24,349 nt of DNA, taken from positions 1 through 24,349 of the forward strand of contig JARVKI010000196.1 in the NCBI GenBank assembly GCA_036674765.1, written 5' to 3'. How positions within the stretch are numbered: position 1 is the first letter of the stretch; every line of letters begins with the position of its first letter. A model generated the notes under the pieces. The model was given only the letters and a program-made list of their open reading frames with translations. It made no database searches and was not told the DNA's origin. Origin of the DNA: Seiridium cupressi (lineage: Eukaryota; Ascomycota; Sordariomycetes; Amphisphaeriales; Sporocadaceae). Below are positions 10,120 through 20,554 of this stretch, in pieces. Made by a program: the position numbers and the translations under genes.

Positions 10120-12707
10120 ATGGAAGAGCTCAGGACACCACACCGGCCAAAGTACCGAGTCACCAAACCGCAGCAGCGTGGAGACCAGACGCAGCCCTGG
10201 ACTGCCTCACGATGCCGGCGATTGCTTCGGCCTTTGCTTTCACGTCTAGCTCTTCTCCGAAGAGACGCTGCATTGCTACACAACCAGTCATTAAGGATCG
10301 AAGCTCCGCGCGAGGAGCTCTCTGCGAAGCGGTCTGCAGAGGATTGCACATGGCTAGCTCCGCGCAAAAAGCTACGGCGCACGTACTCGCAGCGAAGTGC
10401 AGGTTACCCGTTGCCTGAAGCCGTGAAGCCGGCACCGGTGAAGTTCAAAGCTGCAAAAGACTTACAGCGGGACAGCTGCACCGGCGAGATTATAGCCTTC
10501 ACCCCCTTGCTGCGTAGAGTGAGAGGCCATCATGTGTCATCACCAGTTGAGGGACCACAGACGAGTGGAAACGACGGGCAGCACCACAGGAAACGCAAGT
10601 CTGGACCTAGTTCCATCTTTGACGAACGCCTTACGTCTATAAGAATGCGTGTATCCCCGACCAGATATGCTGACTACGAGGCAATATTCCGTAACACGGA
10701 TGCATTGCTAAATGCTGTAAGCCGCAGTCCCAGCAACAAGGGAGCTTCTGCTTTGATGGATATGTGTCTTAGGAAAATGCCTAGATATGTCGCCGGTGTA
10801 GTAGCTTGGGAGGTGCATGAAGCCGAGAAGGATGGTACCAGATCGAATACTACCGGCGCTGATGTTGCATCACGCGTGTATACAGAACTCGAGTCTCTAG
10901 GTGCATCAGATACCGGCTGGGCGCATCTAAGGACTCTTGTAGAAGCAGACGCGGTGAGCGCTCTCGCAGATGCCATGGCAGAAGGCCTATTCCCGGACGA
11001 ATTCGCCATGATGTTGATCGAGCTCTGTTCTGGCTATGGAGTACGCCAATTAGGCGACCTACTCGAGGTGTTCCTTGCTCGTCAGTACCCGCAACCCCTG
11101 AATACAGAAGAGGGATTCTCGGAAAATGCATCATTACGACCATTATCCTTTCTGCGGGACATCTCAGCACGAAGTGGCCGCTCCACACTGCTGCTCCAAC
11201 AACTCTCTATACTACTCGTTCAGGGGCTCCTTCCGTACACTTGGCTCGCAACCAAACAGTTCGAGGAGATATGGGCTTCAGCGTACCGAATGCTCGCACG
11301 GGGTAGAACATCTCTCGACCCGGTCGACTATCTGGCAACTTCAATTGTTCTGCTTTGTAGGCAACAACAACTCAATGACAAACAGGTACAACCAGACCTT
11401 AGAGACGAGTGCCACCAAGCTTCCACTTCAGCATTATCGTAAGCAAACCCCGGTATTATTTTTCACCTTCTATGGCCTGGCTAGGAGCAAACATCATTGC
11501 CTGACTGGCCGTTTCTGCCTATAGCATACATTACAGCCCCGCACACAGGAGTGGTAGAAATAAGGCAATCGCTGACCCCAAATATTATAGTGTACTGTCA
11601 AGTATGAGGCGGCTGAACCAGGACGAATTGTTGACTGGCTGCCGTTCGAATTCAGAGAGAATCGAGCGAATTGGTCGTGGTCTTGCTTTCGTCTTCAATG
11701 CCTGTCTTATGGAAACCCGATCCTGGAAAGGAAGACGAGGAAGGCCTAGGGACCTTTTGTGTCTCGCAACATTTCTGTCATCACCAGAGTCCCAAGGCGA
11801 GCGCATCGACGCCTCTGTGGCGAGGATCATTAAGTTGATGCGCGAAAAAAGGACAGGAGAGTTGTGCCCAACCAGACAATCTGATAATGACATATATTCA
11901 CTCATAGCAGCTGTTGCTAGAATTTGTGGCCGTGGAACCTCTCAAGCATCCCGATACTACCTTCTGACTTTCTGTAAGCAACTGGGACGTTTAGACCTAG
12001 GAGCCGAGGTACTCGAAGACATCAAACAGGGTGGAGCGTTCTTTTTAGCACAGCAGAGCAATGACTTGCGAGATCTTCTCTATGCCGAGAAGTTAGTCAC
12101 GGCATCTGTTGATCACAGCAGCGGACAAACCTGTTTACCAGGGAAGCCCACTCTCTTCGAGGGTTATCGTTGGGATGAAACAATTAGCGAGTGGGTTACC
12201 GTCAGTCCAGCGGCAGAGAAGAAATCTTCGAAAAGGAGATCATTCCGATCGTTAACGAACAGTGGAGCCGGCCAAATAGAGCTACTGAGACGGCCTCCAG
12301 GCTCAGAGATCGCCTCGCCTGTAGGACTAAGTGATTTGACGTCTTGTGCCGCAGACTCGTTTGGAAACCATGGCTCGAGTGTTTATGCAATCTTTGAAAC
12401 GTCTGATTCCATGGACAACGCCGTGCTCCAACAGGCATCAGGCATATCAAGCCGACCAAATCGCGATCCTTCTTCCTCAGGGAATAGTGGAAGAGATACG
12501 GCGCTGCTGAACGGACGCAAAAGTTCCCCTTCCTCAACCAAAGCGTTGAACCTTCACGACGAGCTGGGCAACGACAAGGAAAACCGCGGGCAGCAGATTA
12601 TGACCGAAAAGCGCCGAGGTGGCGGAACGAGAAAGTCACACCCTACAAAGCGACGGATTCGCTTGTCCGGAGGCGATTGCCATAGCGACGACGAGCTCGC
12701 GATCTAG
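10120..12707 (+). CDS. Unrecognised 833-aa protein with C-terminal KEN box and basic tail
   Basis: The ATG at 10120 is the first in its frame and has A at -3. Exon 1 (10120-11438) ends in phase 2 at a GTAAGC donor. The 86-nt intron has a CTGAC branch site and a CCTATAG acceptor (11524). Exon 2 (11525-12707) keeps the frame: the junction codon is TCC, and without splicing a TAA follows at 11440. The N-terminus is Arg-rich (RRLLRPLLSRLALLRRD, then PRKKLRRTYSQR). Residues about 175-570 look largely helical and could form an alpha-solenoid (inference only). Residues 660-833 are low-complexity, Ser-rich and polar. KEN at 791-793, in the context NDKENRG, resembles an APC/C degron, and basic segments EKRR and TKRRIR resemble nuclear localisation signals. 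A nuclear, possibly cell-cycle-controlled role is conceivable but unproven. I recognise no family. Confidence 0.8.
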
Positions 12708-15700
12708 TATGAAGGTAACCGACTTGAACCGGAGGCGGTATCGTCATCTTTCCGTGGACGAGATGAGCTACCGAAGTCATGTGCGCGCGTCAACTAATAG
12801 GAAGAACGCATTGAGTAGAGCTGGTGGATTTTCTGTGTCCGCCTTCCGTGAGGATTTCATGGACAATGGCATAATGTGGGATCAATGCACTGCCTCGTGC
12901 GCCTGGATTCGCAGTATCGACGAGGGAATAAAGCTTCTCGTTGTGGCATGTCACTGAAAGGATGAAACCACCGGATTTCCCGTGGATCTGTTGTTCGGGA
13001 CCGCAGCGGCGGGAGGATGGGCTGAACGTTTTGCCGGGCGTATGTGTGTAGTGAGGCAATCCCACATGAGCGCGACGAACCCCTCGAGACGTGCCAAGAG
13101 ATATTGAAGTATTATATGTATGTTCATTGGATATCAATGAATGGTCAACATCTGATACTGGACTTGATGCTTTTGAGAAGTGGACCAGCACAGAACCATG
13201 CCTGTCAATTGGGCCTATCGAGCGTTGACACCCGCCATGCGATGCAATGCCATGCGTAACCAACTCATGAAACAGTCTGCTCGTCTCGACCTGCCCTCCC
13301 ACACATTGCCTAAATGCACAGCCTATTTTTGCCCAACGATCCGCAGCTGGGATCTCGAAAATCGTCTTGCCGTAATCAGAAGATAGATCACGGCATGCTG
13401 GGGACACGTCTCCCCGCGCGTCCGAGTCAAATGCCGATTGCTCAGCCTTCGGTGGCCGCGTTCATATCAAGGCCGCGGAATGTAGCTGCCGGCTTATCTA
13501 ATTGTGAGAAATCTGGACATTAGCAACATTAACGTATCAAGGCATGAATCTATGGGGACCTCTATTTTTAAAAATAAGATTCTCCGCGCCTTGCTGAATT
13601 ATTTCGGCTCCACGTGCGAGCACTCTATCCCGTGCGCCCAACTCGGAGATGAGGTGTGTGACAGGGCACATGCTGTCTGCAGAAGGGTTCACAGCGTACC
13701 CACGACCAGGTCGCTTAGCGGCTTTGGGGGTTCGGAAGGCTGTCCGGTTGTTCATATGTACGCCAACACATTAATTAATTTACACGCTTGTCCCATGGGG
13801 TATCGCAGCATGGAAAACGAACTCTTTGCATGGGCTGTGATACATCAGAGCTGGCGATGGGCTGGGTCTTCAGAGTCTAAGACCCAAACCAAAACCAGGC
13901 TGCCAAAGACAACTTGTGCCAATGCTTGATACGCTGAATACTCTAATAGCTGTGGAGGTCTGTTCGATTGGAGGCCCACATTACATTACCTATCTTGATA
14001 GGCTGGGTGTATTGCCAATGTGAGAAATCATCGCTCGAAATCGACGATCATCTCTAACGCCTTACCTGATGTCCAAGTGTTCCAGGCTCGGAAAACGGCA
14101 CGGGGAAGAAGTTCACGATACCACCCAATGAAGGACATGATGATGTAGACCAGCCTGCAACCGGACGTTAATCTACTTGCGCTCTTGCGTGTCTCTTGAG
14201 GCTCTCGGGGTGGATGGTTTCAGAAGTGACACAAATGACGTACCTACCTATCCCAGTAAAGACGTCTCATAGTTCAGATGAAAGATAACAAGCTTTTTGT
14301 GATATCAGTAGCACGATTCAGCTCATGTCCGCGGGACGCTGGTTGATATTCAGAGACGTTGCAAATGGGATAGAATACGGACATAGGTATGCTGCAAGTT
14401 TGAGTATAAATTCAGTGTGTGCGGGCTCGTATACTACTGGCTCTCGCAACAGAGTCGAGTGACCACACCAACATCCCAGTCGCAGACTTGCACACAGGTA
14501 TCGCAAATGCACCAAGTAACGAAAAGTAATCTCGGGCGCCGGTGATTGAAATCGCTTTTCATCAGAGAACCAAGGTTTACGTACATAGGTCTCGGACGAT
14601 GCGTGCCCTGCAGAACCTTGGGGGGGGAGGGGTGATACGAGGTTGCAGCGGCACTGACCAATATGAGGCCTCGCGACAACAATGAAGGACCCGAACGGTA
14701 TATTCCGTAGAGCGATGTTTTCCATGGATGCCCTGCAGTGATTTCTGGTTGATCAGCTCTTCTGGGATGACAGTGCACCGACGCCACATCTCTGGTCTTT
14801 TTATTCTGGACAATGTTCGCCTGTCGCGTACGGACGAGACGAAAAGTCGCCGGCCCCGAGAGATTGTTGACTTGAGACGCTGATTCGTCGACTGGATAAT
14901 GTGCCATGCTGAGGCCCGAGCGAGAAGACGTCCAAGCGACTGATTGGTGCAGCGACCCCGGCAATTGCCCAAGGCGTTCTTATTTACAGGCCCGCGCCCC
15001 TGGACTGTTCCCTGCCCTTCCCTGTCTGCCCAGCCGCCGGTCTGGCTGGGTCTGGGGCTGGTGCCGTTTCAAAGGCAGCCATTCAGCCAATTACCCCACC
15101 ATTGACAACCACCTGTCCGTCACTGACGGCCCAAAAAGCGGACGACAGGGCCAAGACAAAACACGAATACACGTTGCTTCTTCGTCAGATGGAAACGAAA
15201 CTCGCCCATGCTCACACAGTCTCTGCATGATGTGGCGGCAAGCGGGGAATAGATGGCAGGTGGGTGGAGAGCGTCGATTCAGAATGGCACGCAATTGAGC
15301 GTGACATGACCGAACGGGAGACTGAGAGAAAAAAACTGGGCTCGATTGCTTCATCGCTGCTTCAATTGAATGCCTGGAGGGAGCGGGAAACGGTTGTAAC
15401 TCGCCAATAACGCTGGCCAAAGCTGACGATGGGTAACCAATGCCCTTAGCTTGCGTTGCCTTTGATCTCCCCGTGGGCTTGCAGGGCCCGTAATGCCGCC
15501 ATGGCTCACCATTTGACAGACCGCCGGGTTCCTTGCATTGGTGTCGAGAAAGGTTGCTTAGCGGCAGCGTCGGTCACTGCTGATCGGGCACAGTCCAGTG
15601 TCGTGTTCGGCCATGTGAGCGAAGGTACCAGTGACGATCGGATGAGAATTGGCATCTTGATCTTAGGTATGGTGACCGGCCGACTCGGCGACTCGTAGAA

Positions 15701-16626
15701 AGGAGCCGAGAGTCATGCCCGTACGATACTGCAGAATCGCATTTTGGCGAAGAGGGAGGGCATCTCAGCAGGGGGTCCGGTCTCTGCGAACGTCACCCGA
15801 TGACAACACGCAAACAGGCGCTGAAGATTCCCAGGCGTTCTGGCGTCCTCGCTCGCTGTCGATCAGAAGCATAAATTCGCTACGAGGAGACAGTGGGGCC
15901 GAAGTCGGGGGTAGTTCTCCATCTTGCTGGTGGGGTTGATCTCATTGGCCTGGTTAATCTATCTCATGCGCCTGGTCCCTGCCACTTATACGGGCGCCTC
16001 TACCTGATCTGGCAGTCCAACACTGGCGACCAATTTGCTCGTCTCTGCAACCTTCATCAACCCTCCGTCTGCTGGGGAGCCTCAATATCCAGCTCTCTTT
16101 CACTTCATTCCTTTGGCGGATCGACGTCCTGCTCACTCCTTTCCACAGCGTCACTTGCATCCTACTAGGCCGCATTTCTTCCTTGCTAGCCCACATCTTC
16201 TTCTCGGCCAAGCTTTGTGATTTGCTAACCCGCTGGACCGCTCGACCTACCTGCTTTCCCGCATCACAGACAGCGCCCGAGTCACAAACACCAAGCGTGA
16301 AGTTTGACTGAGGCTGGATAAGGCGTACCGTCGAGAGGAAATAAGGACTCGAGGTTTCAACTTTTTTTTTCTCTTTTTAACCTTACGCAGCAGCGCTGCC
16401 ATTTTACTTTCGACTACCCACAGCGTAAACCTACGCCGATTGGAGTTGACCTTTGCTGGTACGACACGGGACAACCCTCATGATTAGTCTTTGAACTCAT
16501 TCATTTGAGCAACGCCACGAAATCAGAGCAGCTTCACCAGGACGTCCTCAACGTTGCGTGGACTTTGGATGCTAGCCGGTTTATATTCCTTCCTACACAT
16601 CAGTGCGGACGTATCACTCTTTCACC
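12708..16626. other. 3.9-kb stretch without a convincing gene; promoter and leader of the ferric reductase gene
   Basis: Open frames of 130-205 codons occur on both strands but lack recognisable domains, codon bias or coherent splice sites. From about 15950 the plus strand becomes pyrimidine-rich, with a CTTTTTTTTTCTCTTTTT tract near 16360, which is typical of fungal core promoters and 5' leaders and fits the gene starting at 16627. I see no transposon ends, long repeats or tRNA. A non-coding RNA or a small fast-evolving gene cannot be excluded. Confidence 0.4.
16480..16494 (+). promoter_or_regulatory. Possible upstream ORF 1 of the ferric reductase mRNA
   Basis: ATG ATT AGT CTT TGA is a complete four-residue reading frame 147 nt upstream of the ferric reductase start. 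It matters only if the transcript begins upstream of it, which the pyrimidine-rich region further upstream suggests but does not prove. Confidence 0.3.
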
Positions 16627-16676
16627 ATGTCCGCTTCAACCCCAACCAACACAACATCCTCCGCCGGGAGCAGTAG
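16569..16676 (+). promoter_or_regulatory. Possible overlapping upstream ORF 2 of the ferric reductase mRNA
   Basis: An ATG at 16569 in a weak context (T at -3) opens a 35-codon frame that runs through the ferric reductase start codon in another phase and stops at TAG 16674-16676. The main ATG at 16627 has a strong context (CACC before it), so leaky scanning could allow translation of both. A regulatory role is inference. Confidence 0.3.
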
Positions 16677-18471
16677 CAGTTCCACTGCTGGACAGGGACA
16701 AGCGACCGGATGGACGGCGGATATGGAGAACGATGCACTTTCGAACTACCTACTCTGGACATGTGCCATCATCGCCGCCTGCCTTATCGTTTGGAGGGGC
16801 ACGACCTCATTAATCAAGTATGTTCGCCATGTCAGTTGCATGGGCAATGACACCCAGCGGTACTTTGCCCATGCGTCAGGCAAGGTGTCATGGTTCAAGA
16901 GAAACGTTCTATACTCGCCCATACTGGGCAAACGACACAACCGCGAGTTTCAATTGAGCAAGGCCACCAACATGGGCACACTCCCCACGCGATTCCAGTT
17001 AATCTTTTTGGTCGGATATCTTGCCACCAACGTCGCGTTCTGCGTCGTGAACATCCCCTTTGAAAGCTTCACTGATGGCGGGAAACAATTGAGGAATCGC
17101 AGTGGCACTCTAGCAGTCGTCAATATGGTCAGTCATGATTGGATCCTCTCGCAGAGCACCCAGCAACAAGGCTAACAGACATCGCAGATTCCGCTATTCA
17201 TCATGGCTGGAAGGAACAACCCGCTCATTAAATGGCTGGGCATGTCGTTTGATACCTTCAACCTTCTTCACCGTTGGTTTGGTCGTATTGTCGTCCTGGA
17301 GTCCGTATGCCACACGCTTGCCTTCCTTGCTGTCTCGGCAAAGTCGACGGGCTGGGGATCGGCTTTCATGCATATCTTCCAGTCACAGTTCCTTCTCTGG
17401 GGGTTCGTCGCCACCATCGCTTTCGTCGTCATATCTATCCAGGCTGCAAGCATTTCTCGACATGCTTTCTACGAGAGCTTCAAGATCATGCACATTGGCT
17501 TGGCTGCCCTCGCAGTTGCTGGATTGTGGTATCACTTGAAGCTATCTGACTTGCCTCAGATGAAGTGGCTCATCGGTGTCATTGCCGTCTGGTGTGCCGA
17601 TAGATCCGCACGTCTCGTTCGGATTGCATATCACAATTTCGGCAGGGGTGGAACCAAGACGTTGGTCGAAGCCCTCCCTGGTGACGCTGTGCGTGTGACT
17701 GTCACCATGGCTCGTCCTTGGACTTTCAAAGCCGGTCAACATGCTTACCTCTATATGCCCGCCATCAGCCTGTGGCAATCACATCCTTTCTCCCTAGCCT
17801 GGAGCGAGGAGGCCGAGGACCTAGACTCGGAAAAGATGGCCATGAATCGACAAGACGTCCTAGCAATGCGTAAGACTACCATGTCCTTCGTTATCCGTGC
17901 GCGCACTGGCATGACAAAGACTCTGTACGAGCGCGCCGCGACCCAACCAGAGGGCCGGCTTCTCACAACGTGCTTTGTTGAAGGTCCGTACGGCGGATTG
18001 CACATGATGCACTCGTACGGCACAGTCATGCTGTTTGCCGGTGGTGTGGGTATCACTCACCAGGTTCCCCACGTTCGGGATCTGGTTGCAGGCTACGCGA
18101 ATGGCACCGTGGCCACACGAAAGGTCGTCCTTGTCTGGATTATTCAGAGCCCGGAGCACCTGGAGTGGATTCGACCTTGGATGACCGAGATCCTCGCTAT
18201 GGATAAGCGACGAGATATCCTACGAATCATGCTCTTCGTCTCTCGACCGCGCTCGACCAAAGAGATCCACAGCCCGTCGTCAACAGTGCAAATGTTCCCC
18301 GGCAGACCCAACATCGATACTCTCCTAGGCCTCGAGATGGAGCAGCAAGTCGGCCACATGGGAGTCACAGTGTGTGGTCCTGGTGCATTGAGCGATGAGG
18401 TTCGCCAAGCTGTACGCCGGCGGCAATATAATGGCGCGATTGACTTTGTTGACGAGGCTTTCACGTGGTAA
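16627..18471 (+). CDS. Ferric reductase-family transmembrane oxidoreductase (Frp1/FRE-like)
   Basis: Two exons (16627-17127 and 17188-18471), with a 60-nt intron (GTCAGT to ATCGCAG, CTAAC branch), give 594 aa. The start is the first ATG in frame. After a Ser/Thr-rich N-terminus come hydrophobic segments near 41-57, 122-142, 201-219, 234-254, 266-282 and 293-302. Four histidines, H195/H209 and H269/H283, form two H-x13-H pairs, the bis-heme signature of the family. The cytoplasmic half has HPFS (366-369) for FAD binding, then GPYGG (433-437), GGVGIT (452-457) and CGPG (563-566) for NADPH binding, and ends with the family-typical aromatic EAFTW. Such enzymes pass electrons from NADPH through FAD and two hemes across a membrane to Fe(III) or Cu(II). 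It resembles the short S. pombe Frp1 type; I see no cleavable signal peptide. Substrate and membrane are unknown. Confidence 0.93.
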
Positions 18472-19366
18472 AAGCACGTCGCTGGCTCCGTGTCTATGGC
18501 ATATGTGTGTGTGTGTACGCGCGTGATGGGTGTGCTGTGGGACTGGTCATGAACCCCACTGTCTCTCTCGAATTCTTTTGATTTTCTTTTCTTGGTCAGG
18601 TGCCTGCTTCGTCTTGAGCGCGCATCGCGACATTCTTTTTTCTTCTGTGCATATTTTGCCTTGCGGCGTGTTCGGAAAAGAACGACCGATTATTACATAT
18701 CACTAACGGACGGTTTTCCGGATCTTGGGTAGAGAGGGATGGCGGCCCACATTGGCCTGGCTCGGTGTTGTACAGTGGCATATTAGAAAGCTAGATCATG
18801 TGAACAAGACGATTTGAGTGAATACTATCTCTCTCGTTTCCCTCCATTTAGAATCCGTGTTAACGTTGGCATGGATCTCTTGGGTCTTCCTGGCGAGACA
18901 CCCATGCTTGCGTTTTGTGGTGCTCCGAATACGATATGGACTCGACTGTTGCTCTGTTACGGACAGGGTTTCCTGCAAAGTGGTTACTCAAAAAATTATT
19001 CAGATCGCAGTGGAATGACCATAACGTGCTCGTGCTTCTGACACAACTCGGTTATCGTTATCTACTAGACTAATTAGCACGTAATGCAGTTAACCTGGTA
19101 GGTTGTGACCTTCGGTCATGGGCGGACTTAAACCTCCCAGGAGCCACCCCGCCATCTGTGCCTACGTAAGAGCACCACAACCAGCTCAACTACAATCATC
19201 TTCAAACCACATACTCCAGGCAGCATCTTCTGTTATATGCTCGGCCCTGACACAGAACGGTGTGCGCAACACGTCTCCACCAAAGCATATCCCGAAGACA
19301 CATGACCGCTTGGTGACACGCTATCGCAACGACAAGACAGGAAGACGCCGCCGGCAGCCAGCCAAC
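18472..19366. other. Intergenic between ferric reductase and Yippee genes
   Basis: This holds the 3' flank of the ferric reductase gene and the promoter and leader of the Yippee gene. A (TG)n tract lies at 18504-18516. The Yippee frame stays open upstream of its ATG to about 19118, but the first 83 of those codons lack Yippee character and are better read as 5' leader. I see no other gene. Confidence 0.5.
18504..18516. repeat. (TG)n microsatellite
   Basis: A run of about six TG dinucleotides begins roughly 30 bases after the ferric reductase stop codon, within its likely 3' untranslated region. Confidence 0.7.
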
Positions 19367-19894
19367 ATGGGCCTCGCTTACAACACCTATCTGGATAGCA
19401 ATAAGATCTACGGTTGCAAGAACTGCAAAGCGCACCTCGCTAACCACGATGAAATAATATCGCGGGTAAGTCTAGATATATTTTCTGATCCGCCCTCACC
19501 AACCCTCACGCCAAGCGGCCGCTCCTTTCGTCCCGCCGGCGTTACTCCTCCCCCCTTCGTCAGCCTCATCAACCCGGCCCTGTCCCACTCGAACTCCCGC
19601 TCGCTCGCAGCAGCATTGTCGCGGCCCCGGACTAACGCGTCTCTCGTTCCTCGCAAACAGAACTTCCGCGGCCAGCACGGCAAGGCCTACCTCTTCAACA
19701 GCGTGGTCAACATCGAGCAGGGCGAGCCCTCGGAGCGCTCCATGACGACCGGCCGGCACATCGTGCGCGACATCAACTGCAAGCAGTGCAAGGAGACGGT
19801 GGGGTGGAAGTACGACAAGGCCTACGAGAGCTCCGAGAAGTACAAGGAAGGCAAATACATCCTCGAGGCAGAGCTGCTGTGCAACGTCAGCTAG
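19367..19894 (+). CDS. Yippee-like zinc-binding protein (Moh1/YPEL family)
   Basis: Two exons (19367-19465 and 19661-19894) join in phase 0 to give 110 aa, normal for the family. The 195-nt intron has a GTAAGT donor, an ACTAAC branch site and a CAAACAG acceptor. The cysteines lie at 17, 20, 73 and 76, which is exactly the C-x2-C-x52-C-x2-C arrangement of Yippee proteins. Family landmarks YGCKNCKAHLA, GQHGKAYLF, MTTGRHIVRDI and VGWKYDKAYE are present. The fold is a small zinc-bound beta-tent. Known members include yeast Moh1, a component of the GID ubiquitin-ligase network, and animal YPEL proteins; the fungal role is poorly defined. Two oddities: the intron is a multiple of three and has no in-frame stop, and the frame continues open for 87 codons after the TAG. 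Confidence 0.93.
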   Translation: MGLAYNTYLDSNKIYGCKNCKAHLANHDEIISRVSLDIFSDPPSPTLTPSGRSFRPAGVTPPPFVSLINPALSHSNSRSLAAALSRPRTNASLVPRKQNFRGQHGKAYLFNSVVNIEQGEPSERSMTTGRHIVRDINCKQCKETVGWKYDKAYESSEKYKEGKYILEAELLCNVS

Positions 19895-20158
19895 AAGGTT
19901 GACGCGAGACAGCAGCAGCAGCAGCAGCACGACGGCAACAGCACCACATCGGCTGAAGACGGCCCGGAACTGCTACTTTCAGAAGAAGGACCAGTTGGAG
20001 ACTTCGGACGAGGGGACGTGATTGCACGGGATGAGGCCCTCAGGAGAGAAGATGATGACCAGGCTGCGAGCTCAGGGCTTCCGGCAAATGGGGTTGATCC
20101 CGTGGCTAGGATACTCCTTTTCGAGATTCTCAACTGGATTGCCCACCGGCCGAGATAG
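19895..20158 (+). other. In-frame open extension beyond the Yippee amber stop
   Basis: Directly after TAG (19892-19894) the same frame runs 87 sense codons to a second TAG at 20156-20158. It encodes KVDAR, six Gln, an acidic Ser/Glu/Asp-rich stretch and a hydrophobic end containing VARILLFEILNWIAHRPR. The other two forward frames are closed by TGA at once or within about 40 codons. This could be a readthrough extension, the relic of a longer C-terminus or chance in a GC-rich 3' leader. Confidence 0.3.
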
Positions 20159-20554
20159 CACAGAGTATCAAGCCTGGGCCACAGCTCAGTTGCGGGCTTA
20201 GGGTTAGAAGGAGCTTCTGCATTGGTTTGGCGTTTCCGATTGTATTATGGCTTGGGAGTTGGTCTCGGGATATGGTTCTCAGCGCACTTGGGTTTTAGGA
20301 ATCGTTTCGGGTCTGCTAGTCCCCTAAATTGGTATACGAATTAAATATTGTATCTGTTATGGACTGTACGTTGAGCCTTTCTTGGTGCCTCCTGGACGAA
20401 TGATAATCCAGCCCCTCAGGGATTGAGGCGTCTCGAGCGATGCAGGAAACAACGAATCTCTGCCGCAAGCTTATAAACCAACGATAGATATAGCTGAGAT
20501 CAACTAGTTGGGTGCGAGCCAAGCGAGGATGAGGCGTTTCTTTGTAATGTTGCA
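20159..20554. other. Convergent 3' region between Yippee and palB
   Basis: The two genes converge here, so this short stretch should hold both 3' untranslated regions. I see no gene or strong repeat. Confidence 0.5.

Noticed and set aside
12790..13407. 205-codon open frame on the minus strand
   Set aside because: No recognisable domain, no coding-like codon choice and no supporting splice signals. It is long enough to arise by chance.
13504..13929. 141-codon plus-strand frame
   Set aside because: No family resemblance and mixed codon use; probably chance.
14434..14964. 176-codon minus-strand frame with an internal ATG at MAHYPVDES
   Set aside because: The first 40 residues look plausible but the rest is Arg/Cys-rich and irregular, and overlapping frames are also open. 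Not convincing.
19496..19930. 144-codon minus-strand Leu/Val-rich frame
   Set aside because: It is a GC-driven antisense shadow of Yippee exon 2 and its intron.
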